DNA of 34,546 nt from an uncultured Saccharophagus sp. (GCA_937920545.1 CAKZUG010000061.1:1-34546), one strand, 5' to 3'; positions 1-9,332 are shown, numbered from the stretch's first letter. Notes: generated from the letters alone by a model not told the origin. Numbers and translations: made by a program.

Positions 1-1413
1 CTCTTGCGCCGCGACAATTAAGTGATCATCAGTAATTTTAGTGAGTTGTGCCTCAATGGCTCCTAAGCCCAAACCCGGAAAAATATACGCATTATTACCT
101 TGGCCCGGTACTTTGATCTCATCGTTAATATGGACGACATCAAACGGACTGCCGCTGGCAAAAATAGCGCGCCCTTGGGAGTGACGGTAGGCGTCTTCGG
201 CGGTACATTCGGCGCGCGATGTAGGGTTTGATAGGGCAAAAATAGTAGGGTGCGTATGCAGCTCGCTCATTTTTTCAATAATGGCTTGCGTAAATACTTT
301 AGGCGTTCCTGATGCGCCAATCAGTGCATTGGGTTTGAGGTGGTTGATTGCTTGCATTAAGTCACATTCGGGTGCGTCAATCGCAAAGGGTACTACGTGC
401 GGCTTTACATTATTACGACTTTTTGTCACTAAGCCTTTGCTGTCCATAAAAGCAAGCCTTGCTCGGGCTTGTTCGTGGGTTAAGCCTTCACGTTCCAGCG
501 CGGTAATCAGTAAATCGCCAATGCCTGTTGCTGCTGAACCTGCCCCTAAAAATAAGAAGGTTTGTTCTTTAAGTGGAATACCTGAGATACGTGTGGTGGC
601 CATTAGACCGGCGAGTACGACGGCAGCTGTACCTTGGATATCGTCATTAAAACACAGTAGTTCATTGCGGTATTCTTCGAGCAAAGAAATGGCGTTTTCA
701 GTGGCAAAGTCTTCAAACTGTAAAAGCGCTTTAGGGTATTTTACTTTAACCGCTTGGACAAATTCTTTGATGAAGGCGTTATATTTTTCGCCTGTTACGC
801 GAGGCTTTGGGTCCCCTAAATATACAGCATCGTTCAGAGATTGCTCATTGTTTGTCCCTACATCAATCATAACGGGTAGGCATTGCTCGGGTTTTACGCC
901 TGCGCAGGCACAGTAAAGCGCTAGCTTTCCAATGGGGATACCCATGCCGTTAGCGCCTAAATCGCCTAAGCCTAAAATGCGCTCGCCATCAGTGGCTACA
1001 ATGAGCTTTACGTTATCTTCCGTCCAGTTGTCTAACCGGTCTGCTATTTTCCCAGCATCGGCAAGCGATAAATAAAATCCACTCGTTTGCCTAAAAATAT
1101 GCGCGAACTCTTGGCATGCTTGGCCGACTGTTGGGGTATAAACAATAGGCATCAGCTCTTTTGTGTGATCGATTAATAGCCTAAAAAAGAGGCGTTCATT
1201 GCGCTTTTGTAAGCTAGATAGGAATATGTATTTCTCAATATCGCAGTTTTTACTGCGCATACTGGACAGTGAGCGCTCGACCTGCTCTTCCATTGTGCTT
1301 ACGCGTGGCGGTAAAAGCCCTGTTAGTTTTAACTTTTCTCTTTCAGGTAGTGTGAATGCCGTGCCTTTATTTAAACGGCTATTCGTGAGTATTGCTAAAC
1401 CTGTATGATTCAT
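1..1413 (-). CDS. maeA: NAD(P)-dependent malic enzyme, C-terminus cut off by the window edge
   Basis: Oxidative decarboxylation of malate to pyruvate in the cytosol. The minus-strand frame is open from an ATG at 1411-1413 to base 1 (471 codons), so roughly 90 C-terminal residues are missing compared with the usual ~560. Visible family blocks are the MPIVYTPTVGQACQ region with the catalytic Tyr (about residue 92), GLGDLGANGMGIPIGK, LQFEDFATENA, the metal-site block FNDDIQGTAAVVLAGL and the dinucleotide-binding FLGAGSAATGIG. The start has a strong ribosome site (AAGGAG about 7 bases upstream), and the protein opens MNHTGLAIL. The homology is clear. Cofactor preference (NAD or NADP) cannot be settled from what is visible; the single-domain large form with this N-terminus resembles the E. 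coli MaeA (SfcA) type. Confidence 0.93.
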   Translation of the reverse strand, partial: MNHTGLAILTNSRLNKGTAFTLPEREKLKLTGLLPPRVSTMEEQVERSLSSMRSKNCDIEKYIFLSSLQKRNERLFFRLLIDHTKELMPIVYTPTVGQACQEFAHIFRQTSGFYLSLADAGKIADRLDNWTEDNVKLIVATDGERILGLGDLGANGMGIPIGKLALYCACAGVKPEQCLPVMIDVGTNNEQSLNDAVYLGDPKPRVTGEKYNAFIKEFVQAVKVKYPKALLQFEDFATENAISLLEEYRNELLCFNDDIQGTAAVVLAGLMATTRISGIPLKEQTFLFLGAGSAATGIGDLLITALEREGLTHEQARARLAFMDSKGLVTKSRNNVKPHVVPFAIDAPECDLMQAINHLKPNALIGASGTPKVFTQAIIEKMSELHTHPTIFALSNPTSRAECTAEDAYRHSQGRAIFASGSPFDVVHINDEIKVPGQGNNAYIFPGLGLGAIEAQLTKITDDHLIVAAQE

Positions 1414-1673
1414 TGTCTCTCCTTGTTGAATAATTACTTAATATGTTATCAAAGAGTGTAAGCTGTTTTGATGCAGGCGGTCGAATTATTTTGATCTTGT
1501 TATTGGTATTTTATATGAATCTTTGATCCGATAACGCTTAATAATAGGTTCAGGTTATGTTTTTTACTATGCAAGCACTTTCTGCTAGTGAAGCGTTAAA
1601 GTATGTGGGAATCACACTTGCTTCCTATATACTGTGCGCCCATTAAAATAAAAATGATGATTAAGGATAGACT

Positions 1674-2435
1674 ATGTCAATTAAAAAAATAGGGGTTGTT
1701 GCTATTGCTCTGTGTGCTAATACTGCATTTTCAGAAGAGAGTAAGCCTTTTACGATGGATGCTGAGTTGGGCCTAATCTCAACAACGGGTAATACTAATA
1801 CGTCATCAGCTAAGGCTAAGTTAGATGCTAAGCAAGATTTAAAGCACTGGCGTACTAATTATATTTTTGAGGCTTTATATAAACAGGATGAAGCCGTAAC
1901 TGGCGAGTTAGGGGGTGTTGAGCAAACCACCGCACAGCGTTGGTTTAGCTCAGTTCAGGCCGATTATAAGCTAGATGATAAACATCGTGGGTTATTTATA
2001 TTTGGTTCTTACGGTAAAGATCGTTTTAGTGGCTTTGATTACCAATCAAGTATTGCTTTGGGTTTTTCTGATCGCTTATTTCAAAATAGCCGTTCACATT
2101 TAGATTATAGTGTGGGCCCGGGTATATCTTTCAATAAGATTGAAAACCCAGAAGATGGGCAAGACGCCAAAGAGGAATCGGCTATTGTTCGTTTGGCTGC
2201 AAGCTATTTATATCAAATTAGTGAAAATGCCAAATTCACTCAAACTTTTGCGAGTGATGTGGCTGTAGAAAGTAACGAGAATACACGCTCTCGTGCAGAG
2301 ACAGCCATTAGTGCTAATTTAAGCAGTAAGCTGGCTCTTAAAACGTCGTTAAGTTTAGTGCATAACACGGAAGTACCTGGCACTAAAGAGAATTTAGACA
2401 CTCAAACAGCCGTAACTGTTGTTTATTCTTTTTAG
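1674..2435 (+). CDS. DUF481 (YdiY-like) outer-membrane protein
   Basis: A 253-aa exported protein. Residues 1-20 form a signal peptide ending at about AFS/EES. The mature part starts with FTMDAELGLISTTGNTNTSS, the hallmark opening of the DUF481 salt-induced outer-membrane family, and continues as alternating beta-strand segments ending in the aromatic residue expected of an outer-membrane barrel (VVYSF). AAGGA lies a few bases upstream of the ATG. It is a single-gene unit closed by a strong terminator shared with the convergent purC. Function in this family is poorly defined; the localisation is a family inference. Confidence 0.85.
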   Translation: MSIKKIGVVAIALCANTAFSEESKPFTMDAELGLISTTGNTNTSSAKAKLDAKQDLKHWRTNYIFEALYKQDEAVTGELGGVEQTTAQRWFSSVQADYKLDDKHRGLFIFGSYGKDRFSGFDYQSSIALGFSDRLFQNSRSHLDYSVGPGISFNKIENPEDGQDAKEESAIVRLAASYLYQISENAKFTQTFASDVAVESNENTRSRAETAISANLSSKLALKTSLSLVHNTEVPGTKENLDTQTAVTVVYSF

Positions 2436-2436
2436 C

Positions 2437-2465
2437 AAAAAGCCCCGCTAATGCGGGGCTTTTTT
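2437..2465. terminator. Bidirectional terminator between the DUF481 gene and purC
   Basis: A perfect inverted repeat AAAAAGCCCCGC / GCGGGGCTTTTT with a TAAT loop. It begins 2 bases after the DUF481 stop and carries T-runs in both directions, so it can serve both convergent genes. Confidence 0.92.
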
Positions 2466-2505
2466 GATCCATGCTTGCCATTCCACGTACTCGCTCACCC
2501 AGGCG

Positions 2506-3609
2506 CTAGTCAATCAAGCCAAAGCGTGTTTTGAGTACATGAATAATTTCATCTTTGGGATTTTGAGGTAGGTTGATTTTGCTGCCCGTTATGGTTTGAG
2601 CAATATCTAAATAGGTTTTTGATAGGTCGGTAAAAAAGGCGCTAGGCAATGCAGTATTTTTAGCCATGGCCTCTCTTTCTGTCATTCGGTCTTTATTCAG
2701 TAAAATATCCGAATCGACAGCGTAGTTAAGGATGGCTTGCCTAAACTGTTCTTTTGATTTTTCAATCACTTTATTTTCGGCGTAAGCGTTTTTGTCCCAG
2801 ATGCGCGATGAGTCTGGTGTGCCGACTTCGTCCATATAAATAAGTTGGTCTTGCCCTGTTTTATCTTTTATATAGCCAAATTCAAACTTTGTATCGACAA
2901 AGATCTCATCTAAATTTTCCAGTGATTTTTCGATCAAGTCAAACCCGTTCTGTAATAGTTTCTCATACACCCCTATATCACTCGATGAATTAAAGCCAAA
3001 CGCACTGTAATTGTTTTCGATGTTATCGCGGGTAATGTTTACATCGTCTACTTCGGGCACACCATGAATACCTTTTAAAATGCCTTTTGTTGAGGGCGTG
3101 ATCAGGAGGTTATCAAGGCGCTGATTTTGCTGTAAGCCTTCTGGTAGCGTTATGCCGCAAAATTCACGCTCGCCTTTTTCATAGGCTCGCCACATCGAGC
3201 CAGTAATATAGCGACGGCAAATAGCTTCAATTTTGATTGGGCGGGCTTTTTGTACAATCCACACGAGCGGGTGAGGTACATCTAAAATATGGCTGTTGGC
3301 CAAGCCACGTTGTTTAAAGAGTTTAAACCAATAATTAGATATCGCATTGAGTGCTGCGCCTTTGCCTGGCACGCCTTGTAGGCCTTCTTCACCATGCCAT
3401 ATGCAGTCAAACGCTGATAGCCTATCGCTAATGACCATTATCGCAAGCGGTGCATCTGATGCGGTATTGTAGCCTTTTTGCGCAATCAGGCGTGCGCTGT
3501 CTTCTTTTGTTAGCCAATAAACAGAGCGCACTTTACCGCTGTGAACGGGTAAGTCGGTGCGTATCGGGAGATCATCATTGATGGCTAAAACACTTTGCGC
3601 CAAGCTCAT
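2506..3609 (-). CDS. purC: Phosphoribosylaminoimidazole-succinocarboxamide synthase, long form
   Basis: Joins aspartate to CAIR in de novo purine synthesis (SAICAR synthase, cytosolic). At 367 aa it is the long form seen in Vibrio/Shewanella-type genomes, not the ~237-aa E. coli form. Family blocks seen: [11 protein letters not shown] near the start (phosphate loop region), [43 protein letters not shown], then [11 protein letters not shown] and [14 protein letters not shown], which match the ATP/metal-binding segments. AAGG lies about 9 bases before the ATG. It is monocistronic, convergent with the DUF481 gene, with a consensus -10 upstream. Identification is firm. Confidence 0.96.
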   Translation of the reverse strand: MSLAQSVLAINDDLPIRTDLPVHSGKVRSVYWLTKEDSARLIAQKGYNTASDAPLAIMVISDRLSAFDCIWHGEEGLQGVPGKGAALNAISNYWFKLFKQRGLANSHILDVPHPLVWIVQKARPIKIEAICRRYITGSMWRAYEKGEREFCGITLPEGLQQNQRLDNLLITPSTKGILKGIHGVPEVDDVNITRDNIENNYSAFGFNSSSDIGVYEKLLQNGFDLIEKSLENLDEIFVDTKFEFGYIKDKTGQDQLIYMDEVGTPDSSRIWDKNAYAENKVIEKSKEQFRQAILNYAVDSDILLNKDRMTEREAMAKNTALPSAFFTDLSKTYLDIAQTITGSKINLPQNPKDEIIHVLKTRFGLID

Positions 3610-3911
3610 AGGTGTACCTTAAGTTAAATGTATATTTCTAATCATTATACTTGCTCTCAATTAAGTGCGATATAGCCGTGTGTAGATAGGACGAATATTT
3701 TGTGGGCAAGGTACGCAACTGAGTTCGGTAACATGACTTAGTTCAAGTGAATATAAATAATGACAGTATTGTTAGGTTTGTGACTTAGATAGTACTTATT
3801 TGCGGTCTATATATTGATTTTTTATTTGTCTTTTTATTCAGACACTAAATTGCGAGCGGCTTACCGGCTATTGAGCGTCAATATCACCAATCTTCTATGC
3901 ATTGATAGTTT
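3610..3911. other. Intergenic region upstream of purC
   Basis: 302 bases between the purC start and the HD-GYP stop, both on the minus strand. It holds the purC -10 at 3644-3649. No convincing terminator for the HD-GYP gene, no open frame and no RNA gene were seen. Confidence 0.6.
3644..3649 (-). promoter_or_regulatory. Probable -10 box of purC
   Basis: On the minus strand this reads TATAAT, a perfect -10 hexamer 35 bases from the purC ATG. At 17-bp spacing the -35 would be TATCGC, a poor match, so an activator may be needed. No PurR operator was recognised. Confidence 0.45.
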
Positions 3912-5108
3912 TTATAAGAGGTCAGCGGCCGTGAATCCAAATAAAGACGGGTCTATTACGCCCAATATACTCACTGTAGATTGTGATTGACTTAAGTCAC
4001 GAATAGACGGGGGTAAGGGTTGCTGTTTTGTTAAGCAGTAAGCCTCTTTCACAACGGGCCGGTCTGGAGCGGTGATGGTTGTGTTAATGACGACGCCGAC
4101 GATGTTATTGCTTAATTTGACGGTGGAGCCAATAGGGTAAACAGAAAAACAGCGTATAAAACTGTAGACTAAATCCCGATCTAAGTGATGGCCCGCAAGT
4201 TCATGCAGCAGTTTGACTGCGTTAAACGGATCACGTCCTTTTTTATAGACCCGTGTAGCTGTTAGTGCATCGTAAATATCTGCAATGGATGACATTTTAC
4301 TGTATTGGCTAAGGTTTTCATGACGGTAACCATTTGGATAGCCAGTACCATCCAGTTTTTCATGATGTAAGCCACAAATTTCTTTTGCTATGGGGTGAAT
4401 GCCTTCAGATTTCTCGAGTATACATACGCCTCTTTCAACATGGCTTTTCATTACCTGCCATTCTTCTTGTGTGAGCTTTCCCGGTTTGTTAAGCACATGG
4501 TCAGGGATATGTATTTTACCGATATCATGGAGTATACCACCGGTTATTAAATGGTTGACGGTATGTTGGTCGTATCCTAAAAACGTTGCAAATACGCCCA
4601 ATAGCACCCCTACATTGATTGAATGCTCGAGGAGGTAATCATCTTTGTTCTTAATTTGCGATAAGCAAAGGAGTGCATTTGGGTTGCGTAACACCGATTC
4701 GCTCATGTTATGTGCTAACTCATTGACAGGGCCGACATCAATTTTATTACTCTGCTTAACATCGTTAATTAAGTTGCTGGCTATGTTGTTAGCCTGACTG
4801 TAAATAGCAGATGCTTTTTCTTTTTCTTCGTCAAGTGAGATCGTGGGAACTAAAAGCCGTTTGTTTTCAAAAATGGGTAAGCCGAAGCTAGAATCTATGC
4901 CCTTACTGGTATCAATATAAATATCGTTAATTGTTAATGCGTGGATTTTTTTTAATGTGCTTTCTTTTTTAATAACGCCTTGGGTTTTTATGCCTATATC
5001 ACTTAAGCCTTGGGTGTGTTTAGAGATATACATGCCAAGCTCAATTTTATTTAAGGGTAAGCGTTTAATCATATCTATATTTCGCAAGTGAAAATCTTCG
5101 TTATTCAA
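3912..5108 (-). CDS. DUF3391 / HD-GYP domain protein, probable cyclic-di-GMP phosphodiesterase
   Basis: 398 aa, no membrane segment. An N-terminal DUF3391-type region (LNKIELGMYISKHTQG, about residues 18-75) precedes a complete HD-GYP domain (about 145-330). Metal and catalytic motifs are intact: HDIGK at 194-198 and HHEKLDGTGYP at 248-258, followed by IADIYDALTATRVYK. This predicts an active enzyme hydrolysing c-di-GMP. An internal ATG at residue 13 (MIKRLPLNK) is an alternative start; neither has a clear Shine-Dalgarno. Its neighbour, read divergently, is a chemoreceptor, so a motility or surface-behaviour role is plausible but only contextual. The promoter region it shares with that gene carries a hexamer microsatellite. 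Confidence 0.9.
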   Translation of the reverse strand: MNNEDFHLRNIDMIKRLPLNKIELGMYISKHTQGLSDIGIKTQGVIKKESTLKKIHALTINDIYIDTSKGIDSSFGLPIFENKRLLVPTISLDEEKEKASAIYSQANNIASNLINDVKQSNKIDVGPVNELAHNMSESVLRNPNALLCLSQIKNKDDYLLEHSINVGVLLGVFATFLGYDQHTVNHLITGGILHDIGKIHIPDHVLNKPGKLTQEEWQVMKSHVERGVCILEKSEGIHPIAKEICGLHHEKLDGTGYPNGYRHENLSQYSKMSSIADIYDALTATRVYKKGRDPFNAVKLLHELAGHHLDRDLVYSFIRCFSVYPIGSTVKLSNNIVGVVINTTITAPDRPVVKEAYCLTKQQPLPPSIRDLSQSQSTVSILGVIDPSLFGFTAADLL

Positions 5109-5486
5109 GAGTATAGATGGGCATCAATTAACTGTAAGAGATTCTTGCTATTTGATGGGCCCCTTTGGGTAAGAATTATGCATGGCTAATAGTATTTAAC
5201 GCATAGTAGCCTATTATTATTCATAAAGAGTGCCGTTAATTTATTCTTGGGCTTGGGCTTGGGCTTGGGCTTGGGCTTGGGGCGGTATAAATCTTTTTGT
5301 GTTTGCCATCAAAATTTTGAATTCAGCTAAATGTTCATTTAGCGATTACTGAGAGCGAAGTGTCTCTGATTATGGTTAATGGGAAGCGCTAACTGTACAC
5401 AGGGGCAATAATTACTTTTGAGTATATTGGTGATCGATGTTTGGTTGTGTTCATGCTCCCTATTTTAATAACTATTTGGTTTTTTT
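5109..5486. other. Divergent intergenic region, HD-GYP gene / chemoreceptor gene
   Basis: 378 bases that must hold promoters for both divergent genes. The notable content is the (CTTGGG)6 tract at 5246-5281. No RNA gene or convincing coding frame was seen; a TTG/ATG frame overlapping 5441-5632 is a shadow of the chemoreceptor. Confidence 0.55.
5246..5281. repeat. Hexanucleotide microsatellite (CTTGGG)6
   Basis: Six perfect, uninterrupted copies of CTTGGG lie 137 bases from the HD-GYP start and 205 bases from the chemoreceptor start. It is non-coding. A tract of this kind is prone to slipped-strand copy-number change. Confidence 0.95.
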
Positions 5487-7076
5487 ATGCGTCAATATTT
5501 AGCGGCAATATGTCATTCGATCCTGAGTTGTTTTGGTGTTCGCTCCATCTCTCATCAGTTTATATTCTCTTACGGGATTATTATTTCTCTAAGTTTGGCG
5601 ATGACAGTATGGTTAACGTTTTCCCCCAATAATAATTCCAATACTATTAGTGTCGCAGGTAAGCAGCGTATGTTAACGCAGCGGCTTGCAAAAGAAGCAT
5701 TCATGGTAATGAGCGGGCAGGCTGATCGCAAAGTGCTCAATAATACGATGAATGAATTTGAGAAAAGTCTACAGCACTTACAATTTGGAGGGCCTGATAT
5801 TCATCGGCCCTCGAGTAAAAAAATACACGATAAACTTGCCGCAGTGACTTTGGCTTGGAATGATTATAAGTCTGCCATCAACCAACTTATTGTATCTGGC
5901 GATAGTGATTACATGGAAGCGGTCAATAAAAAAAGTATTGCGACGCTTACCTTGATGCATTCGGCTGTTAGCGCAATGACTCAAGCGGATAAAAATAAAG
6001 ATGCAGTCACTGTCTCGCTGATGCTTGCCGTAAGCGCTATTACGGTTTTTGTGGCTCTGGTTAGTTGTTTGTTGGGTATGAACTGGCTCATTGCGCAGTT
6101 AAGGTTGTTGGGAAACCGGCTAAGTGATGTTGGGTCTGGTGATTTTTCTCAGCCTATTAATATTAATGTGGGAAGCAATGAAATTAAAACAATGTTTGTT
6201 GCTTACAATAAAATGATAAACCAAGTTAGTCATATTGTGGGTAACGTGTCTGCGATTGTGGAGAATGTAAATGGTATAAGTCATGTGATGTCGCAAAAAG
6301 CTGAGGCGTCAGCCCAACAAAGTAGCCAGCAAAAGCAAAGCCTGCAGGCTGTTGCTGACTCTTCTGATCGGCTTTTAGCTTTGTCTGGTCATGTGGAGCA
6401 ACATGCAAAAGAAGCAGACAGTAGTGCGCATAACGTTTTTCAGGCGGTGGGTGAGGGGGTGAGTGCTGTCTCTACATCCGTCGAGAATATGAAGCTGATC
6501 ACGCATGAACTTGATGGCGCAGTGACGGTGATGGCCCAACTTGATCGTGATAGTGGCGAGATTGGCCAAGTATTGACTGTTATTACATCTATTGCCGAGC
6601 AAACTAATTTGCTTGCGCTGAATGCCGCCATTGAGGCTGCGCGTGCAGGCGAACAAGGTCGTGGTTTTGCAGTGGTAGCTGATGAAGTTAGAACTCTTGC
6701 ACAAAAAACCCAAGAGTCAACTGAAGAGATTCGTGTGATTATTTCGCGTTTGCAATCGCAGTCAACTAAAGCTGTCGAGGTAATGGGGGAGAGTGTGAAT
6801 TTAGCGAGTTCTGGTGGTGAGTCGATCTCTAAGGCTGAGAGTATTATTAAAAGTATTGAACCTATAGTAAACGGTATTAAAACGCAGAGCGCTCAAATTA
6901 CGAATGTTACCCAAACGCAATACCATACGGTTAGTGATGCCAGTGAAAAAATTAAAGGCGTGACTCATTCTTCGGTTCAGTCTTACGATACTTCTTTGGC
7001 TGTTAGCCGCTTAGCGGAAGACATTCGTGAGCATTTAGTACAATTAAACAAGACCATTAAAGCGTTTAAAGTATAG
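5487..7076 (+). CDS. Methyl-accepting chemotaxis protein with PilJ-type sensor domain
   Basis: 529 aa, inner-membrane signal transducer acting through CheA/CheW. The N-terminal membrane helix (about residues 26-45) is followed by a periplasmic sensor beginning [17 protein letters not shown] at about 54, the signature of the PilJ/NarX type IV N-terminal domain. A second membrane helix lies at about 172-198, then a HAMP-like linker, then the coiled-coil signalling domain. The conserved tip is [18 protein letters not shown]...[16 protein letters not shown], about residues 368-405. No C-terminal CheR/CheB pentapeptide is present (it ends KAFKV). The ATG follows a T-rich tract without a good ribosome site, so the exact start is less sure. 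The ligand is unknown. Confidence 0.93.
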   Translation: MRQYLAAICHSILSCFGVRSISHQFIFSYGIIISLSLAMTVWLTFSPNNNSNTISVAGKQRMLTQRLAKEAFMVMSGQADRKVLNNTMNEFEKSLQHLQFGGPDIHRPSSKKIHDKLAAVTLAWNDYKSAINQLIVSGDSDYMEAVNKKSIATLTLMHSAVSAMTQADKNKDAVTVSLMLAVSAITVFVALVSCLLGMNWLIAQLRLLGNRLSDVGSGDFSQPININVGSNEIKTMFVAYNKMINQVSHIVGNVSAIVENVNGISHVMSQKAEASAQQSSQQKQSLQAVADSSDRLLALSGHVEQHAKEADSSAHNVFQAVGEGVSAVSTSVENMKLITHELDGAVTVMAQLDRDSGEIGQVLTVITSIAEQTNLLALNAAIEAARAGEQGRGFAVVADEVRTLAQKTQESTEEIRVIISRLQSQSTKAVEVMGESVNLASSGGESISKAESIIKSIEPIVNGIKTQSAQITNVTQTQYHTVSDASEKIKGVTHSSVQSYDTSLAVSRLAEDIREHLVQLNKTIKAFKV

Positions 7077-7144
7077 TGTGATTGTATGTATTTAAATGTG
7101 TTTTGATATTAAGCCATCGTTAAAAAAGGTGCGGCTTATTACTT

Positions 7145-7460
7145 AGGGAGCCTCGGATTAACCTCGTAGCGTCTCTGTGTAACCTAGAGAGGTTAATGGC
7201 TAGGCGTTTTTTGCAGCTAATGGCCGTAGCCCTTAGCAAAAATGACCCGTAGCCCTTGGTAACATGATAATAACGCAAGTGACTGCTCTAGACCGCGCCC
7301 TTTGGGGCTTTCAGAAAGCGCTCAAGTACTACTCTCAAGTACTAGGGAGCCTGTCTGCGTTGACTTCGCTCGGCGGGCAACCAGCCCGCCTTTCTCAGCC
7401 GCCTAAACAGGAAAGCTTTCTGAAAGCCAGAGATGCCGCGAGGTTAATCAGAGGTTCCCT
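7145..7460. mobile_element. MITE-like element, copy 1 (316 bp) with 32-bp terminal inverted repeats
   Basis: The left end 7145-7176 (AGGGAGCCTCGGATTAACCT...) and the inverted right end 7429-7460 match at 27 of 32 positions. Both ends abut a TA dinucleotide (7144-7145 and 7460-7461), as expected for TA-target transposition. The element shares its ends and interior with a second copy at 28827-29021. Compared with that copy it has a partial tandem duplication of a CCGTAGCCCTT block (about 7227-7260) and about 100 extra bases in the middle. No transposase frame is present, so it would have to be mobilised in trans. Confidence 0.85.
7372..7395 (+). terminator. GC-rich hairpin inside MITE copy 1, possible terminator
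   Basis: GGCGGGC / GCCCGCC (7 bp) around an AACCA loop, followed by TTTCT. It lies in the part of copy 1 missing from copy 2 and is the best terminator candidate for the chemoreceptor gene, which has none of its own. Confidence 0.4.
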
Positions 7461-7597
7461 AGGGCGTGTTGCTTAGCGGTGTGGTTATCTTGTTCTGGTG
7501 GGTCGCCTTTTCGTATATTCGGCGATAGCGTTGAGGCCATTTGATGGCTCCCATACCTGCTTAGTTTTGTTTTTGATGGGTTATTGTAGGGGGGCGG

Positions 7598-8734
7598 TTA
7601 TGATGGAAATGCTTCTAATACAACATTCACTATCATGCGCGTTTTATTACGGAAAATTTCAATTTCAATTGATTCTCCAGGGCGTGTTTCTGCTATTTCT
7701 TGCTCGCCACGTAGTAATGTATTGCCTGTTTTATCGTTTATGCGGGTAATGATATCACCTAATTGCAAGTTGGCTTTCTTTGCGGGGCTATCTTGATTGA
7801 TGCCCGTGATTAAGAAGCCAGCCAGACGTTGCTGATTTTCATCTTGCTGCACAGATAAGCCCTCTACGTCTATCCCGAGCCAGCCTCTAATGACTTTCCC
7901 ATGCTTTATAATATCATTGACTGTTTGTAATGCGGTATCAGCGGGGATAGCAAAGCCAATGCCGCCAGTATAGCCTGACTGTGCAAGATTGGCAGTGGCA
8001 ATGCCGACAAGCTCGCCTTTGCTATTAATTAACGCACCACCAGAGTTGCCCGGGTTAATGGCGGCATCGGTTTGAATAAAATTTTCAAACCGTGAAATAT
8101 TCAGCCCGTAGCGTCTTGTTGCGCTGATGATGCCTTGCGTTACTGTTTGGCCTACACCAAAAGGGTTGCCAATAGCGAGAACAATATCACCAACCTGCTG
8201 TATCTCTTGGTCAGCAAGGCTAATGGGTTCAATGTTTTGCAGGTCGATTTTTAGTACGGCAAGGTCGCTGTTCTGGTTAACACCCGCAATACGGGCTTTG
8301 GCTTCTCTACCGTCTTGTAGTATCACCACAATTTCGTCCGCCTCATCAATAACGTGATTATTCGTCACGATATAGCCGTCCTTAGTCATAATCACACCGG
8401 AGCCTAAATCAAACTTAGGCGCCTGAGATGCTTCGGTACTGTTAAAGAAGCGTTTGAAGAATGGGTCAGAATAAAAAGGGTGGTCACTTAATTTAGACGC
8501 TTTACGCGTATAAACATTGACAACAGCTGGCGCTGCTTTTTTAACCGCGCTAGCTAACGAAATGATGCCATATTGGTTTTGGGGTATAGTACTTACGTGA
8601 TGATTCGCAGTAAACAGCGTGTTGGAAAATACCGGTGTTTTGGTTTGTTTAACTTGTAAAAAAACAATAGCGCACAAGAGGCCTGTAATAACAGGCCAGC
8701 GTGCGAATATCAAAATATCGGTTAAAATACGCAT
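7598..8734 (-). CDS. degS: DegS/AlgW-type periplasmic serine endoprotease, single PDZ
   Basis: 378 aa, anchored in the inner membrane by an N-terminal helix (about residues 10-28) with the protease in the periplasm. The trypsin-like domain has a complete triad: H127 in TNNHVID, D157 in NSDLAVL and S231 in NPGNSGGAL. It is followed by one PDZ domain (about 280-370, starting GWLGIDVEGL). One PDZ plus a membrane anchor is the DegS/AlgW arrangement; DegP and DegQ have two PDZs and are secreted. DegS-type enzymes cleave the anti-sigma factor RseA/MucA when unfolded outer-membrane proteins bind the PDZ. It starts 3 bases after the yhcB stop, so the two are co-transcribed. No degQ lies beside it. 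Confidence 0.93.
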   Translation of the reverse strand: MRILTDILIFARWPVITGLLCAIVFLQVKQTKTPVFSNTLFTANHHVSTIPQNQYGIISLASAVKKAAPAVVNVYTRKASKLSDHPFYSDPFFKRFFNSTEASQAPKFDLGSGVIMTKDGYIVTNNHVIDEADEIVVILQDGREAKARIAGVNQNSDLAVLKIDLQNIEPISLADQEIQQVGDIVLAIGNPFGVGQTVTQGIISATRRYGLNISRFENFIQTDAAINPGNSGGALINSKGELVGIATANLAQSGYTGGIGFAIPADTALQTVNDIIKHGKVIRGWLGIDVEGLSVQQDENQQRLAGFLITGINQDSPAKKANLQLGDIITRINDKTGNTLLRGEQEIAETRPGESIEIEIFRNKTRMIVNVVLEAFPS

Positions 8735-8737
8735 GCG

Positions 8738-9202
8738 TTATTTAGTGGTTGCGTCCGGCTCGGTGCTCGTTGCTTCTTTCAAGCCAAACTCCTCACTGAG
8801 TGTGCCCGAGTCCCCCGGTGCTTTAGGCGCCCAATCTTTAGGTGGTTCAATCACGTCTTCAGCGGCGGGTTCGCTCATATCTATATGGAGCGTGCCTTCT
8901 CCTGCGTCTAGCAGTTGTTTGCTAATATCTGGATTTGTTAGATCGACAGCGCCTGATGCTAAATGCTCATGCACATTCTTATAGCTTTGCGTGAGTTCAT
9001 TAATGAGCTTGGATGTGGCTATAAAGTGCTCGGCTACTTCATGCTGATAATTACTTAGTTCTTCTTTGGTGGTATCTAATTCGTTTTCTAAGCTCTTTTG
9101 CTCAGTGGGTGGTATGAATTTACGGCTAACTAGGGCACCTAGCAGGCCGCCAATACAAAAAATGATCACGCAAACCATTATCAAAAACTCTAATGAGAAC
9201 AT
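8738..9202 (-). CDS. zapG: YhcB/ZapG family (DUF1043) inner-membrane protein
   Basis: 154 aa: one membrane helix at residues 6-26, a coiled coil at about 36-85 (SLENELDTTKEELSNYQHEVAEHF), then an acidic Pro-rich tail. This architecture and the position beside degS and zapE match YhcB (ZapG), linked in E. coli to cell division and envelope growth. It is transcribed away from zapE from the 9203-9332 region and is the first gene of the yhcB-degS unit. Confidence 0.88.
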   Translation of the reverse strand: MFSLEFLIMVCVIIFCIGGLLGALVSRKFIPPTEQKSLENELDTTKEELSNYQHEVAEHFIATSKLINELTQSYKNVHEHLASGAVDLTNPDISKQLLDAGEGTLHIDMSEPAAEDVIEPPKDWAPKAPGDSGTLSEEFGLKEATSTEPDATTK

Positions 9203-9332
9203 TCAGCCTCTCCGAAAAATTAATCTTGTTGATATAATATCAGTTAATTACGTACTCTAACGTGCATTTTCATTTAATTATTAGTATTAAGCGACCAATA
9301 GTCGATTAATCACACCTAAAAAGAAGCATTCT

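Larger units (their letters stand above)
7077..7597. other. Intergenic region between convergent chemoreceptor and degS genes
   Basis: 521 bases, mostly the MITE-like element at 7145-7460. No gene was recognised; the reading frame at 7264-7476 runs through the repeat and is not believed. Confidence 0.7.

Noticed and set aside
281..916. 211-codon plus-strand frame
   Set aside because: It lies antisense to the clearly homologous malic enzyme frame and has no recognisable protein features.
5246..5281. Possible CRISPR-like array
   Set aside because: The repeats are six bases long with no spacers; this is a microsatellite.
7264..7476. 70-codon frame inside MITE copy 1
   Set aside because: It is made of repeat sequence, and copy 2 does not preserve the frame; no transposase motif is present.
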